From positions 1,798,001-1,862,000 of the forward strand of contig NZ_CP100425.1 in the NCBI RefSeq assembly GCF_023151555.2: a stretch of DNA of 64,000 nucleotides. The letters are read 5' to 3'. The notes beneath the pieces were generated by a model that saw nothing but the letters and a program-made list of their open reading frames with translations, was not told the DNA's origin and ran no database searches. The stretch comes from Photobacterium sp. CCB-ST2H9 (GTDB lineage: Bacteria; Pseudomonadota; Gammaproteobacteria; Enterobacterales; Vibrionaceae). Below, piece after piece: positions 32,101 through 35,922 of this stretch (position 1 is its first letter; each line of letters starts with the position of its first letter). Position numbers and translations under genes: made by a program.

Positions 32101-35100
32101 CACTGCGACGCCACCAATTGAGTAACGCATCGCTGTCACCCGAGACCTGAGGCGGTGGCATCAGCAGCGTGGCCCCCAGAGACAATGACGGCCAGATTTC
32201 CCAGACGCAGGCGTCGAAGCCCAATCCGGCCATACAGGTCGTGTAGTCTCCGGCTTTCAGCCCGGTTGCCTCACCATGCCAGCCAATCAGATTTCGTAAC
32301 TGATGATGTTCAACCATGACCCCTTTGGGCTGACCGGTTGAACCCGAGGTATAAACGACGTAAACCAGTTGGTCTGGCTGCACCTGTATCTCAAGATTTT
32401 CAGCAGACAACGTGGCAGTTAACGGGGCTTCCAGATCCAGTACCGGAATCTCTTGTTCACCCAGAGCAGACCGGCCTGTTGAATCGGCCAGCAAAAGCAC
32501 CGGCTGGCAGTCGTGCAGAATATAAGTCAGCCGTTCACCGGGATATGCCGGATCGAGCGGCACATACGCCCCGCCCGCTTTCAGAACAGCAAGTAAAGCG
32601 ACAATCAGGTTCGGTCCCCGGGCGGCACAGACAGCAACCCGGGTTTCAGCCTGAACACCACGCGTCAAAAGCTCACTGGCAAGACGGTTTGCCCGGTGAT
32701 TCAGTTCAGCAAAACTGAATGCGGTATCTCCGCAGCACACCGCAATTGCATCGGGGGTTTGTCTGACCTGCGCTTCAAACAGCGTATGAACACCGTCCAC
32801 TGCCGGGAAATCAATGGCAGTGCGATTCATCTCCTCCAGCAAGATGTGGCGCTCTTCTGCATCCAGTAAACTCAATGTTCCGACAGACAATTCAGGATGG
32901 ATACGGGCCTGCTCCAGAAAGTCGCGTAAATGCTTACTGAAGGTATCAATGTGCTGCGAACTCTGTACCGACTGATCATAAACCCAGCGGAATGTCTCTC
33001 CGTTTTTATCAATCTGGAGCAAAGTGCTGACATGGCGTGCGCTTTCAGGGGCGGATGAAATATCGGAAATCAACTCAACCGCAAATGGCCATTGTGTGGT
33101 TTGCGTGATCAGTGCATGTAATTCTGGATGAAATGGGAGATGCGCCATCACCCGCTCACATTCACCCTTCAGCAGTTGCTGCGTACAGGTAAAGGTCTGG
33201 GTCATATCCAGAGAAATTTGTACTGGCAACACAGCATCGGGCAGAAGGCTGTTGGTTTTACGTTGCAGCCAGCCAATCTGAAAATCGGTTTGCGCCCCCA
33301 TCCGGGCAATGTAAACCGCTACCGCGCTCAAAAATGTCGATAAGGCCGTCTGGTCCGTTGGCATCCATGCCGTGGTTTGCCAGTCTACTGCTGTCTGAGC
33401 CGCCCTTCGATGCGCCGGGAATGCAGATAACATGGGTTGTTTCAGTCGCGAATCCCAGAAAGACGCGTAACTGGCACCTTTGGCAAAGAGTTCAGCAAGT
33501 CGGGAGGCTTGTGCTTTCGTCAGAACTGGCAAGCGATGCCCAACTTCCAAATGGAACTGACGGGCAAGTTCCATCCCGGAACTGATTGCGCCCGATGCAC
33601 TGAACCAGCCGCCAATACGCGCGATGCCCTGCGACGTTGCAATATCCCACCCTTGGTCATCGATATGCAGCAAAGTCCCCGGGGCTGCTTTGTGCACTTC
33701 CTCGCTCACAGTCAAATGACCTATCCCAACCACGCGATCAGGCAATGCCAGTTTCAGCGGACATCCATGAGACGGATGCGCAATCGCATAAAACAGACGT
33801 TCCAAATCCTTGGCAGGCTGATCCCAACGCAGTACACCGCCCGCATCAGGATCACGGCGGAAAACATAAAAGTTGTCATGAAGGATTGCCGGGTCTTTTT
33901 CAGCGGCAATTTGCGTCAAATCCCCGAGCGTGATATCTGGCTGACGACAACATGCCTGAAGAATAAACTGAAAGCGCTGCTGAAGGTTTTCAAGCTGCGC
34001 TTTTGAATGAATATGGGGGGCATCGACAAACATCACATCCATTGCCTGCGCCTGCCGATCTTCAAAAAACAGAATCTGCAAATCACTGACCGAAATATTA
34101 CCGCCGTAATGCCAGCGGGTTTTGCACTGCCAGAAACTGTCCCCGTTATCAAAAGACACGATATTGATTGCCGGGCCGAACCAGGATGCATCTGCTGTGT
34201 CTCTCTGACGGCGGATATCTTCTCCGCGATATAATTGACGGCGCACCACTTTCCCCATTTCTGCCGTCACCTGCCGGGTAAAACCGGCCAGCATTTCCTC
34301 AGGGTTGATCTGCACAATCAGTGGTACCACATTCGCAGTCATACCAATGCTGTTTCTTTCAAGTGTCCCGGTCACAGGCAAACTAAAGTTCAGTGCGGTT
34401 TCGCCAGTGATACTGTAAAAACAAGCAGCCACGGCGGTTGCAAAAATATGGGCACGGTGTACGCCAATCTGTGATGCGCATTGGTCAATTTGATCTAAAG
34501 CTTCCTGACCGAGAACATGCAGACTGCTGTTCATTGCGGAATATTGGACCGGCTTTTCTTTTCGGGTCAGTGTATGCGGGGCAGAAGCAATGTAATTCTT
34601 CCAAAACTGGCTGTCTTTACTGAGTCTGGCGGAAGACTGGTATTTTTTATCGTTTTCAGACAAACAGGTAAAACCACGGTTATCAAACTCTGGTGTCGGC
34701 GAATTGGAAGCCAGTGCATTGTAATAAAGGACAATCCGACGAGAAAACTCACCACCACTCAAACCATCAATCAGCATGTGGTGCGTACGGCGATAAAAAA
34801 TAAACTTTTCCGGCGCTAATGTCAGTACGGCGAAATGGTATAAATCCGGATCCAGTGCGGATACAATTTTATCGGCATCATTTTGCATCCAGGCCAATGC
34901 ACTTTCGAATGGCGACGTACTGGCACTGAAATCATAGAATTTTAAATGTTCAGTGGTTGATATCGCACGGTATTGATAAAGTTCACCCTCTTTTTCAACA
35001 AAATGAGCTTGCATGGCAGGTGTATCATGAATAATCGCCTCTACGGCCTGACGCAATAACGCAATATTCAAAGGCCCTTCTATCGTGCCGTAACCCCAAA

Positions 35101-35245
35101 TATTAAAGGGTTGCTTTTCAGACATGCGTTCACTTAACCAAAGTTCATGCTGAGCCGTCGTTAATTCATGCAGCTCATATTTTGCTGGAATGGTTAAAAA
35201 TTGAGACTGACTTTCATTCCCATTTATTTGTTCCTGATTGTTCAT
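14171..35245 (-). CDS. Six-module nonribosomal peptide synthetase, predicted lipodepsipeptide synthetase
   Basis: A single uninterrupted gene of about 7,024 residues makes a peptide without ribosomes. Order of domains (residues from the ATG at 35245): starter C 20-445, formyltransferase-C-like 452-576, C remnant 590-802, A1-T1, dual E/C-A2-T2, LCL C-A3-T3, E/C-A4-T4, LCL C-A5-T5, E/C-A6-T6, thioesterase 6750-7020. All six carriers keep GGHSLL with the phosphopantetheine Ser. Pockets read by eye suggest Leu, Thr, Ser, Thr, Leu and one unassigned hydrophobic residue. E/C domains follow modules 1, 3 and 5, predicting D-residues there. The thioesterase has GYSSGG, LLDTMR and GDHASMM. The ATG at 35245 has AGGGA five bases upstream; in-frame ATG (35260) and TTG (35275) starts are weaker. 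No MbtH, Sfp or exporter gene is adjacent. A product of the ngercheumicin kind known from marine Photobacterium is possible but unverified. Confidence 0.95.
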   Translation of the reverse strand: MNNQEQINGNESQSQFLTIPAKYELHELTTAQHELWLSERMSEKQPFNIWGYGTIEGPLNIALLRQAVEAIIHDTPAMQAHFVEKEGELYQYRAISTTEHLKFYDFSASTSPFESALAWMQNDADKIVSALDPDLYHFAVLTLAPEKFIFYRRTHHMLIDGLSGGEFSRRIVLYYNALASNSPTPEFDNRGFTCLSENDKKYQSSARLSKDSQFWKNYIASAPHTLTRKEKPVQYSAMNSSLHVLGQEALDQIDQCASQIGVHRAHIFATAVAACFYSITGETALNFSLPVTGTLERNSIGMTANVVPLIVQINPEEMLAGFTRQVTAEMGKVVRRQLYRGEDIRRQRDTADASWFGPAINIVSFDNGDSFWQCKTRWHYGGNISVSDLQILFFEDRQAQAMDVMFVDAPHIHSKAQLENLQQRFQFILQACCRQPDITLGDLTQIAAEKDPAILHDNFYVFRRDPDAGGVLRWDQPAKDLERLFYAIAHPSHGCPLKLALPDRVVGIGHLTVSEEVHKAAPGTLLHIDDQGWDIATSQGIARIGGWFSASGAISSGMELARQFHLEVGHRLPVLTKAQASRLAELFAKGASYASFWDSRLKQPMLSAFPAHRRAAQTAVDWQTTAWMPTDQTALSTFLSAVAVYIARMGAQTDFQIGWLQRKTNSLLPDAVLPVQISLDMTQTFTCTQQLLKGECERVMAHLPFHPELHALITQTTQWPFAVELISDISSAPESARHVSTLLQIDKNGETFRWVYDQSVQSSQHIDTFSKHLRDFLEQARIHPELSVGTLSLLDAEERHILLEEMNRTAIDFPAVDGVHTLFEAQVRQTPDAIAVCCGDTAFSFAELNHRANRLASELLTRGVQAETRVAVCAARGPNLIVALLAVLKAGGAYVPLDPAYPGERLTYILHDCQPVLLLADSTGRSALGEQEIPVLDLEAPLTATLSAENLEIQVQPDQLVYVVYTSGSTGQPKGVMVEHHQLRNLIGWHGEATGLKAGDYTTCMAGLGFDACVWEIWPSLSLGATLLMPPPQVSGDSDALLNWWRRSEAQVSFMVTPLAEIALADGTLPPALNMLLIGGDSIRRWPQALPEGLTLLNNYGPTETTVVATSGNPETGAAVPSIGRPISNTRIYVLDEHRQPVPFGAIGELYVGGVQVARGYLNQPELTAERFLDDPFYPGGRMYRTGDLVRYLDDGSLEYLGRNDQQVKIRGFRIELGEIEAQLGAHPAVRDVVVDAPDDQSGEKRLVAWVVPTATCDWLSLTAEFSEFLAERLPGYMIPTAYIRLDALPLSPNGKLDRRALPVPELNTGGRTEYVAPQGETEQLLAKIWQEILGIERIGRQDNFFELGGHSLLVVKLMAKLRSAGLTTDLPALFAAPTLSALAQTLSTQHDVIVPENQIRPDSQQITPAMLPLAELSQAVIDAVVQIVPGGVANVQDIYALSPLQEGIFFHHLLAEKGDPYLLSATLRFENRARLDAWLHAMQQVVNRHDILRTAFVGSGAASPVQVVWRQADFQVAELDLDPADGPVSTQLESRYDPRHTRLDLTQAPLLHFVVAEDTDGSWCVLQQWHHLIGDHSTLAFMVDEVRTMMAGHQKTLSRPQPFRNAVAQARLGVSESEHKVFFRKMLADISEPVLPFGLGNVHSDGHQVNEARLAITPELNQALRYQAKRLGISLASLCHLAWGQVLARTCGQDTVVFGTVLLGRMQAGEGADSAMGLFINTLPLRMDLDSRSIEEAARQAHQNLSGLLAHEHASLALAQSCSGVTAGAPLFSALLNYRHNEGENLPLPDGVSLVSAIERTNYPFVLCVDDGMDSLSLTAQVIHPIEASRVCGYMQQTLGALVNALAQTPDIPAYELSILPDDEFDLLVNRWNVTAENDSQPACLHHRFEAQAARTPEAIALVYQQKTVTYGQLNFEANLLSHDLIARGVGPGSLVALCTERGPNTIVAILAILKAGGAYVPLDPAYSGERLNYILQDAEPVLILADEAGQAAVGEQHVPLFALGQSREGSRQNPQVAGLTPAHLAYVIYTSGSTGKPKGVMVEHRQVDRLFHATHADFDFRADDVWCLFHSYAFDFSVWEIWGALRHGGQLVIVPQATARSATDFYQLICQTGVTVLNQTPSAFKAFIQAQDETSHQLRTIIFGGEMLNPADLAPWYARNAADAPQLVNMYGITETTVHVTYRAMSPADIENIGSPIGHRISDLRLYLLDPYGQPVPLGAVGEMYVGGEGVARGYLNRPELNAERFLDDPFHPGGRLYRSGDLARYLPNGELEYLGRNDQQVKIRGFRIECGEVEAAILAHEQVSSVAVDAWQSPDGDKRLVAWIVPHPNADQGQFSAQIRDALGDRLPDYMIPASYVLLDSLPLTNNGKLDKRALPAPENAAGIRQAYEPAKGEKEQLLARLWGEVLKIDTVGRQDNFFALGGHSLLAVQLANRMEQAGWKLPLAALFAKPVLHAQAEQLESLQHAIVQPIEPVHRESKLPLSSAQQRLWFLEQLEGSSGIYHIPLLLELQGDLNTSAFEQSLDALYERHEALRSTFVATNGQPEVRILPVSPMPLTWHDLRADQDSESKAMAQACQVIGQPFDLASGPVVCAHLWQLADDRCLFLLLCHHIVSDGWSVKNILQDLSVLYGAFSQQQVNPLPPLKLQYVDYANWQQVQLNPARLEQQTQFWRETLGEAPTHLTLPTDRPHPPVQSFAGAQIPVVFSDELTASLRQFSEQHNLSVFMTVLTAWGIVLSRLAGQPEVVIGIPEANRRQLEVEPLVGFFVSTLALHLDLRDDPTVADLLTRVKTVVLAARENNDVSFEQVVEAINPPRMLDRTPLFQVMLAWQDGSVRNISVPGLQVKETNLVHDTARYELTLELAEQGNQIQGMLNYATALFDVSTVERFGGYLREVLLAMVSDAAQPASQLNLMPDTERMWLLDGLNQTERHYPVDVTLQQLFEAQVSRSPEAIALVCEEERLTYAELNAAANQLAHVLIARGVGPDSRVAVCAERSVAMVVALFGVLKAGGGYVPLDPAYPGERLQYILEDADPVLLLADAAGRQALGTHSVPVLALDGAYSSDLSSQNPLSQSQAHHLAYVIYTSGSTGKPKGAMNEHRAIVNRLIWMQDTYGLTAEDTVLQKTPFGFDVSVWEFFWPLIYGARLVMARPEGHKDPDYLSCAILRDNVTTMHFVPSMLQSFLASEGATARCQHVVRVMCSGEALPASLVTEFYRQMPHAELHNLYGPTEAAIDVTAWHCTRESELVTVPIGRPVANTRIYLLDEYGQPVPQGAAGELYIGGVQVARGYLNRPELTAERFLADPFHSGGRMYRTGDLARYLPDGNIEYLGRNDQQVKIRGFRIECGEIEAVLSTHPAVREVVVDARADDRGDKRLVAWVVCETGTALVPADLRDFLTGRLPEYMVPVTWTAVDALPLSPNGKLDRRALPEPKENPQERASYEAPQGQQERLLADIWAEVLGVERIGRQDNFFELGGHSLLVVKLLAKLRRYGLVAEMKALFSAPTLASQAAALATLHDVQVPENQLTPDTKAITPELLPLASLNQQEIDRVVATVPEGLRNIQDIYGLSPLQEGILFHHRLNERGDTYLLSAMMRFESRATLDGWLNAMQQVVDRHDILRTAFVSAGLSESVQVVWRKANLKVDFLQLRSESDSEQGAEERTLVSALEARFDSARNRMDLTRAPLMRFAAAQDTDGSWCLLQQWHHLIGDHSTLALMMEEVRAILSGRGAALLPAQPFRHAVAQARFGTGEHAAFFREMLADIDEPTLPFGLSDVQGGGRTINEASLKLPAELNRNLRQQARRLGVSLASLCHLAWAQVLARMTGQDAVVFGTVLLGRMQAGEGAEQAMGLFINTLPLRLDINQRTVEAAVHEAHQRLSGLLQHEHASLAEAQRCSGIIPGMPLFSALLNYRHNDGDELELPEGVTLLHVDDRTNYPFVMSVEDGGDSLGLTAQISQPIEAGRICGYMEQTLALLVHALSETPELPVSQLDVMPPSELRLLLETLNQTPALNTASLCLTQRFEDQVVQTPEAIALVCGEQRLTYAALNTEANRLAHVLIERGVQPESRVAICAERSPALIIGLLGILKAGGAYVPLDPAYSGDRLQYILEDANPVLLLADEKGRAALGEIELPQLPLEQAFDGDSRNPEVTGLTPASLAYVIYTSGSTGKPKGVMVEHRQVDRLFSATETEFSFCADDVWCLFHSFAFDFSVWEIWGALRHGGCLVVVPQATARSARDFYSFICRHGVTVLNQTPSAFKAFIQAQDETPHQLRTIVFGGEMLNPADLAPWYARNPADVTQLVNMYGITETTVHVTYRAMSPADVRSSGSPIGRRISDLRVYLLDPHGQPVPHGAVGELYVGGEGVARGYLNRPELNAERFLDDPFHPGCRMYRSGDLARYLPNGELDYLGRNDHQVKIRGFRIECGEVEAAILAHESVLNVAVDAWEAADGDKRLVAWIVPGPQADCEVLAGQLRQFLAGRLPDYMVPSSYLWLDALPLTTNGKLDKRALPAPESAAGIRESYESPRGERETLLATLWESLLGIEKVGRQDNFFDLGGHSLLAVQLANRLEQAGWQLSLSALFAAPVLHALAEQLHRNEDVHQLPIVPVSRDEVLPLSFAQQRLWFLSQMEGNSETYHIPLVLELTGDLDPDAFRQSLDALYARHESLRSVFVTQDDQPQVRILPVEPMPYVWHDLRTETLSNETRNRDLVMARIRQVMAAPFDLENGPLVAAHLWQVTDHEYLFLLVCHHIVSDGWSSKILLQELSELYGAFRQQQANPLPPLALQYADYAHWQREHLSQERLDAQASFWKATLGDAPIQLTLPTDRPRPPVQSFAGAEVPLVIDAELTQALRQLSQRQGTSLFMTVLSAWGIVLSRLAGQQEVMIGMPDANRGRLEVEPLVGFFVSTLALHIDLRDDPTLRSLLTRVRQSVLAARENSDLPFEQVVEVINPPRQLDRTPLFQVMLSWQEGSVRDINLPELTVAEAGLAYDIAKFDLTLELREADHQITGALNYATALFDAGTANRFSEYLKAVLQAMVTDSAIPVSRVDLLPEAERNLLLNDMNQTERVYPKHHAVHHLFEAQVGRSPQSLALVCGDEVLSYGQLDSRANRLAHALIDRGVGTETRVAVCAARKPDMVVALLAVLKAGGAYVPLDPAYPGDRLSYILSDCAPTLLLADSVGCKAIGDQTLSDIDVPVLSLDQPLSTPVSVGAPVVEVRPEHLAYVVYTSGSTGQPKGVMVEHGQLLNLIHWHEEATGLQAREKTTCMAGLGFDACVWEIWPALSLGASLLLPPPQVAGNSEALLHWWQHSGAQVSFMVTPLAEVALANGMMPPSLRQLLIGGDSLRHWPLEVPEGLIVMNNYGPTETTVVATSATLALDAAVPSIGRPVSNTRIYLLDEAGLPVPRGTVGELYVGGLQVARGYLNQPELTAERFLADPFHPGGRMYRTGDMVRYLADGSLEYLGRNDQQVKIRGFRIELGEIETQLAAHPALRDVAVDALPGRNGEKRLVAWMVPKVFEQEEDNQEASVQTSLIEQLRQFLSARLPEYMIPAAFVCMQALPISPNGKLDRRALPVPDADAGRVYEAPQGDTERLLAGLWSEVLGVEGIGRHDNFFELGGHSLLVVKLMAALRRHGLSAGVNTLFSSPTLAALASALGTQHEVQVPENLITAETTHITPALLPLANLSQQEIDQVVAGVPGGVGNVQDIYGLSPLQEGILFHHLLSEQGDTYLLSAMLQFDSRTRLDAWLSAMQLVVDRHDILRSAFLSQGLSEPVQVVWRKATLPVRELVLDPQEGPVAEQLMAQFDPRHSRLDLTQAPLLNLVIAKDEQGRWLMLQQWHHMIGDHSTSALIESEVAAILDGKADSLAIAPPYRNVIAQTRLGMSQDAHEAFFREMLADIEEPVLPFELSNVRGDGKAIATAHCVVPAELNAALREQARHLGVSLASLCHLAWAQVLSRVTDKAAVVFGTVLLGRMQAGEGADQAMGLFINTLPLRLDIDDQDVVSAVRQAHQRLSGLLLHEHAPLALAQRCSGMAAGAPLFSALLNYRHNMGDELVLPEGVSLLSAEERTNYPFVMSVEDGGDSLGLTAQISQPIEAERICSYMVHALTSLSHALSETPALPVSSLEILPEAEYHLQLETWNQTVTDYPAEDCVHTVFEQQVRRRPNAIAVIDGQQRVSYAELNGMANQLAHTLIERGVQPGDRIALKLGRSLALVAAQLAVLKTGAMFVPVDSKLPETRQAWILSDSGARLIIADKPGNDALPYVFPEERSQRRENPELALQSTSAAYLMYTSGSTGQPKGVLVPHQGITRLVIHNGYADFDASERIAFSSNPAFDASTMEVWAPLLNGGQMVVIPQDVIMDAKLLARSLKELEITTLFLTTALFNQYVHLIGEALSQLRHLISGGEKEEPSAYECLLKHQGPVKVIHAYGPTEASAYATTAHIEQVNGCERLPIGKPVGNTRVYVLSQQGQVVPRGAIGELYVGGVGVALGYLNRPALTAERFLPDPFHAGTTMYRTGDLVRYLPDGSLEYQGRNDGQVKIRGFRIEMGEIEAQLLSHPAVRDVLVDLRTLGAEQRLVVWLTPSDGFNSDRAKTPESAELRKYLADRLPSYMLPSAYMWLDQLPLTPNGKVDRRALPKPEGLTAVSDDYVPPRSETEMILAHMWGELLGIAQVGRHDHFFELGGHSLLVVRQVSMAKQYGLEILVQAVFDYPVLSDLAEYLDRNPGVKGARNALPARRGGTRQPLFFMPTGFGDHSYVYEFAKSLHADYPVYAVPWPDMSAQLPESMAMMAKSCIEMIRQVQPSGPYHVFGYSSGGVLAYQVADMLQREGEQVACLGLLDTMRPQVAMASMTHLFMSWLESEYPELEMALMDSLREMPLQQVLMALQKMGVRTLLEDPQQELSLWKRRYHFATLVEETVITLSGLPVHLLKAKEEMPPIRSQALAEYWARIQPPGYSRKDDSALGWEQYLPADSLNVTLVEGDHASMMSDSDNRRRLGECLNVLLQKIATEENSTR
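14186..18193 (-). other. NRPS module 6: dual E/C, A6 (unassigned), T6, thioesterase
   Basis: The third dual E/C domain has HHLLSEQGD and HHMIGDH, so residue 5 should become D-Leu. A6 differs from the other five (ALKLGRSLALVAAQLAVLKTGAMFVPVD; FSSNPAFDASTMEVW). Its pocket reads about D-A-M-F-I-G-A-A-Y-(K), which I cannot match; a hydrophobic residue is likely. The single thioesterase has the nucleophile Ser in GYSSGG (about residue 6820), an acidic residue in LLDTMR and His in GDHASMM. Cyclisation onto a hydroxyl of the acyl chain, Thr or Ser is likely but not shown. Confidence 0.8.
18221..21418 (-). other. NRPS module 5: LCL C, A5 (Leu), T5
   Basis: LCL C domain (SFAQQRLWFLSQMEG, CHHIVSDGWSS). 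A5 pocket residues read D-A-W-V-L-G-N-V-V-(K), identical to A1, so Leu is predicted. A1 and A5 share long stretches such as CMAGLGFDACVWEIWP. Confidence 0.83.
21431..24628 (-). other. NRPS module 4: dual E/C, A4 (Thr), T4
   Basis: The second dual E/C domain starts YGLSPLQEGILFHHRLNERGD, where the N-terminal motif has R in the third position instead of I/L. The main motif is HHLIGDH. Residue 3 is predicted D-Ser. A4 pocket residues read D-F-W-N-V-G-M-V-H-(K), a near-identical Thr code. A4 is very like A2 in sequence. Confidence 0.83.
24656..27823 (-). other. NRPS module 3: LCL C, A3 (Ser), T3
   Basis: The C domain is of the LCL type (SSAQQRLWFLEQLEG entry, CHHIVSDGWS motif), so residue 2 should stay L. 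A3 pocket residues read D-V-W-H-M-S-L-I-D-(K), one change from the classic Ser code DVWHLSLIDK. T3 has DNFFELGGHSLLVVK. Confidence 0.85.
27836..31018 (-). other. NRPS module 2: dual E/C, A2 (Thr), T2
   Basis: The condensation domain begins YALSPLQEGIFFHHLLAEKGD, containing the HH-[IL]-x4-GD motif that marks dual epimerisation/condensation domains, so residue 1 should be flipped to D before coupling. Its main His motif is HHLIGDH, with H instead of the final G. A2 pocket residues read D-F-W-N-I-G-M-V-H-(K), the standard Thr code. T2 has DNFFALGGHSLLAVQ. Confidence 0.85.
32840..33478 (-). other. Condensation-domain remnant without His motif before A1
   Basis: Residues 590-802 begin ASYASFWDSRLKQ (like the E-x-F-W-x-x-x-L entry of the C-domain C-terminal half) and end with LSLLDAEERHILLEEMNRT, the normal C-to-A linker. 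The segment has helical PVQISLDMTQTFT and VYDQSVQ parts like the second half of a C domain. It lacks an HHxxxDG motif and so cannot be a complete catalytic C domain. Confidence 0.55.
33518..33892 (-). other. Formyltransferase C-terminal-domain-like segment in the NRPS loading module
   Basis: Residues 452-576 read FYVFRRDPDAGGVLRWDQ, PAKDLERLFYAIAHPSHGCP, then APGTLLHIDDQGWDIATSQG and GHRLPVL. This follows the pattern of the C-terminal beta-barrel of methionyl-tRNA formyltransferase (R-x3-D-x2-I-x-W then PA, a P after IRA, and APGT-x-L-x-V-x-x-x-G-x-x-V-A-T-x-x-G). It resembles the F-domain tails seen in some NRPSs. The catalytic N-terminal formyltransferase half is absent; a C domain occupies that place. 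The assignment is by motif memory. Confidence 0.6.
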
Positions 35246-35426
35246 TATATTCCCTATCATTTTGTCAATACGCAATAGAACTCACCGTCCGGTCTGCATA
35301 CAAACAACGATGCGCCAACTGACAGACATGTGAAAAAGAAGTGTGGGATAAGATATATCCAAAAAATGACAAACGTGGTATCACGATTATTTTCTGAGAT
35401 TCCTCACGTCATACACAGCGTGATAA

Positions 35427-35455
35427 ATTGTAGAAAACAGTATTTCACTTGTCTA
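35427..35455 (-). promoter_or_regulatory. Candidate sigma-70 promoter of the NRPS gene
   Basis: On the minus strand TAGACA is followed after exactly 17 bases by TACAAT. Transcription would begin near 35420, giving a leader of about 175 bases before the ATG at 35245. The -35 box sits inside one arm of a 13-bp inverted repeat. Confidence 0.55.
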
Positions 35456-35727
35456 AATAACAAGAAGTGATAGAAGACATTTTTGCGTACGATAAGATGA
35501 TGTGATGAAAATATTTGTAATTGAGAATATAGACAATTTAAAAACCAAATAAATCAATAGAGAATGTATGTTTAATAATTTTTTACTTCTCAATAAGTAT
35601 TGATGAAAATTAAATCCAACTCTAACAAGCGTTTAAATTTCACTGTACCTGATGAATGGCCATAAAAAGAGTAATCACTCCAATTTTGTATGTTTGAAGC
35701 ATTATATCAATTCGTTAGACAAGTGAA
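35444..35727. repeat. AT-rich segment bounded by a perfect 13-bp inverted repeat
   Basis: TTCACTTGTCTAA at 35444-35456 and its exact reverse complement at 35715-35727 enclose a 284-bp AT-rich stretch with no ORF. The arrangement is MITE-like, but I find no target-site duplication. Alternatively the two arms are binding sites for one regulator. Confidence 0.5.
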
Positions 35728-35840
35728 CTTCAAACCGGTTTTTATTCACCCGAAAAGGTACTGCTGCGAAACCAGTGTTTCATGTTGAATATTTATTTAT
35801 CTTAATTTACTGAAAAATAAATTTACTCAAAAAGCAACCA
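35728..35840. other. Remaining spacer between the repeat and the hrpA terminator
   Basis: AT-rich non-coding sequence. Nothing further is recognisable. Confidence 0.35.
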
Positions 35841-35871
35841 GAAACAAAATGGCGAGTTTCTCACTCGCCAT
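35841..35871 (-). terminator. Intrinsic terminator of hrpA
   Basis: On the minus strand a 9-bp stem (ATGGCGAGT / ACTCGCCAT, five-base loop) is followed by TTTTGTTTC. It lies about 50 bases after the hrpA stop and insulates the NRPS from hrpA. Confidence 0.8.
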
Positions 35872-35922
35872 CTATTGATATATGTTGAAGCATCGATGAA
35901 ATTTACATGAATAGAATCATCA

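Larger units (their letters stand above)
31031..35188 (-). other. NRPS module 1: starter C, formyltransferase-C-like insert, A1 (Leu), T1
   Basis: The starter C domain has HHMLIDG (residues 155-161), the catalytic HHxxxDG motif, and as the first domain should load an acyl-CoA or acyl-ACP onto residue 1. After the insert described separately, A1 has YTSGSTGQPKG and GRNDQQVKIRGFRIE. Its pocket residues read D-A-W-V-L-G-N-V-V-(K), one change from a classic Leu code (DAWFLGNVVK). T1 ends the module (DNFFELGGHSLLVV). Confidence 0.85.

Noticed and set aside
14318..34819. Dozens of plus-strand ORFs of 60-264 codons opposite the NRPS, for example 18271-19065 and 25172-25873
   Set aside because: They mirror conserved minus-strand domain motifs, recur at equivalent points in each module, are rich in His/Pro/Arg from reverse-read codons, and lack ribosome binding sites.
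35246..35275. Longer NRPS start at TTG 35275 or ATG 35260
   Set aside because: Only the ATG at 35245 has a properly spaced AGGGA; the difference is at most ten residues.
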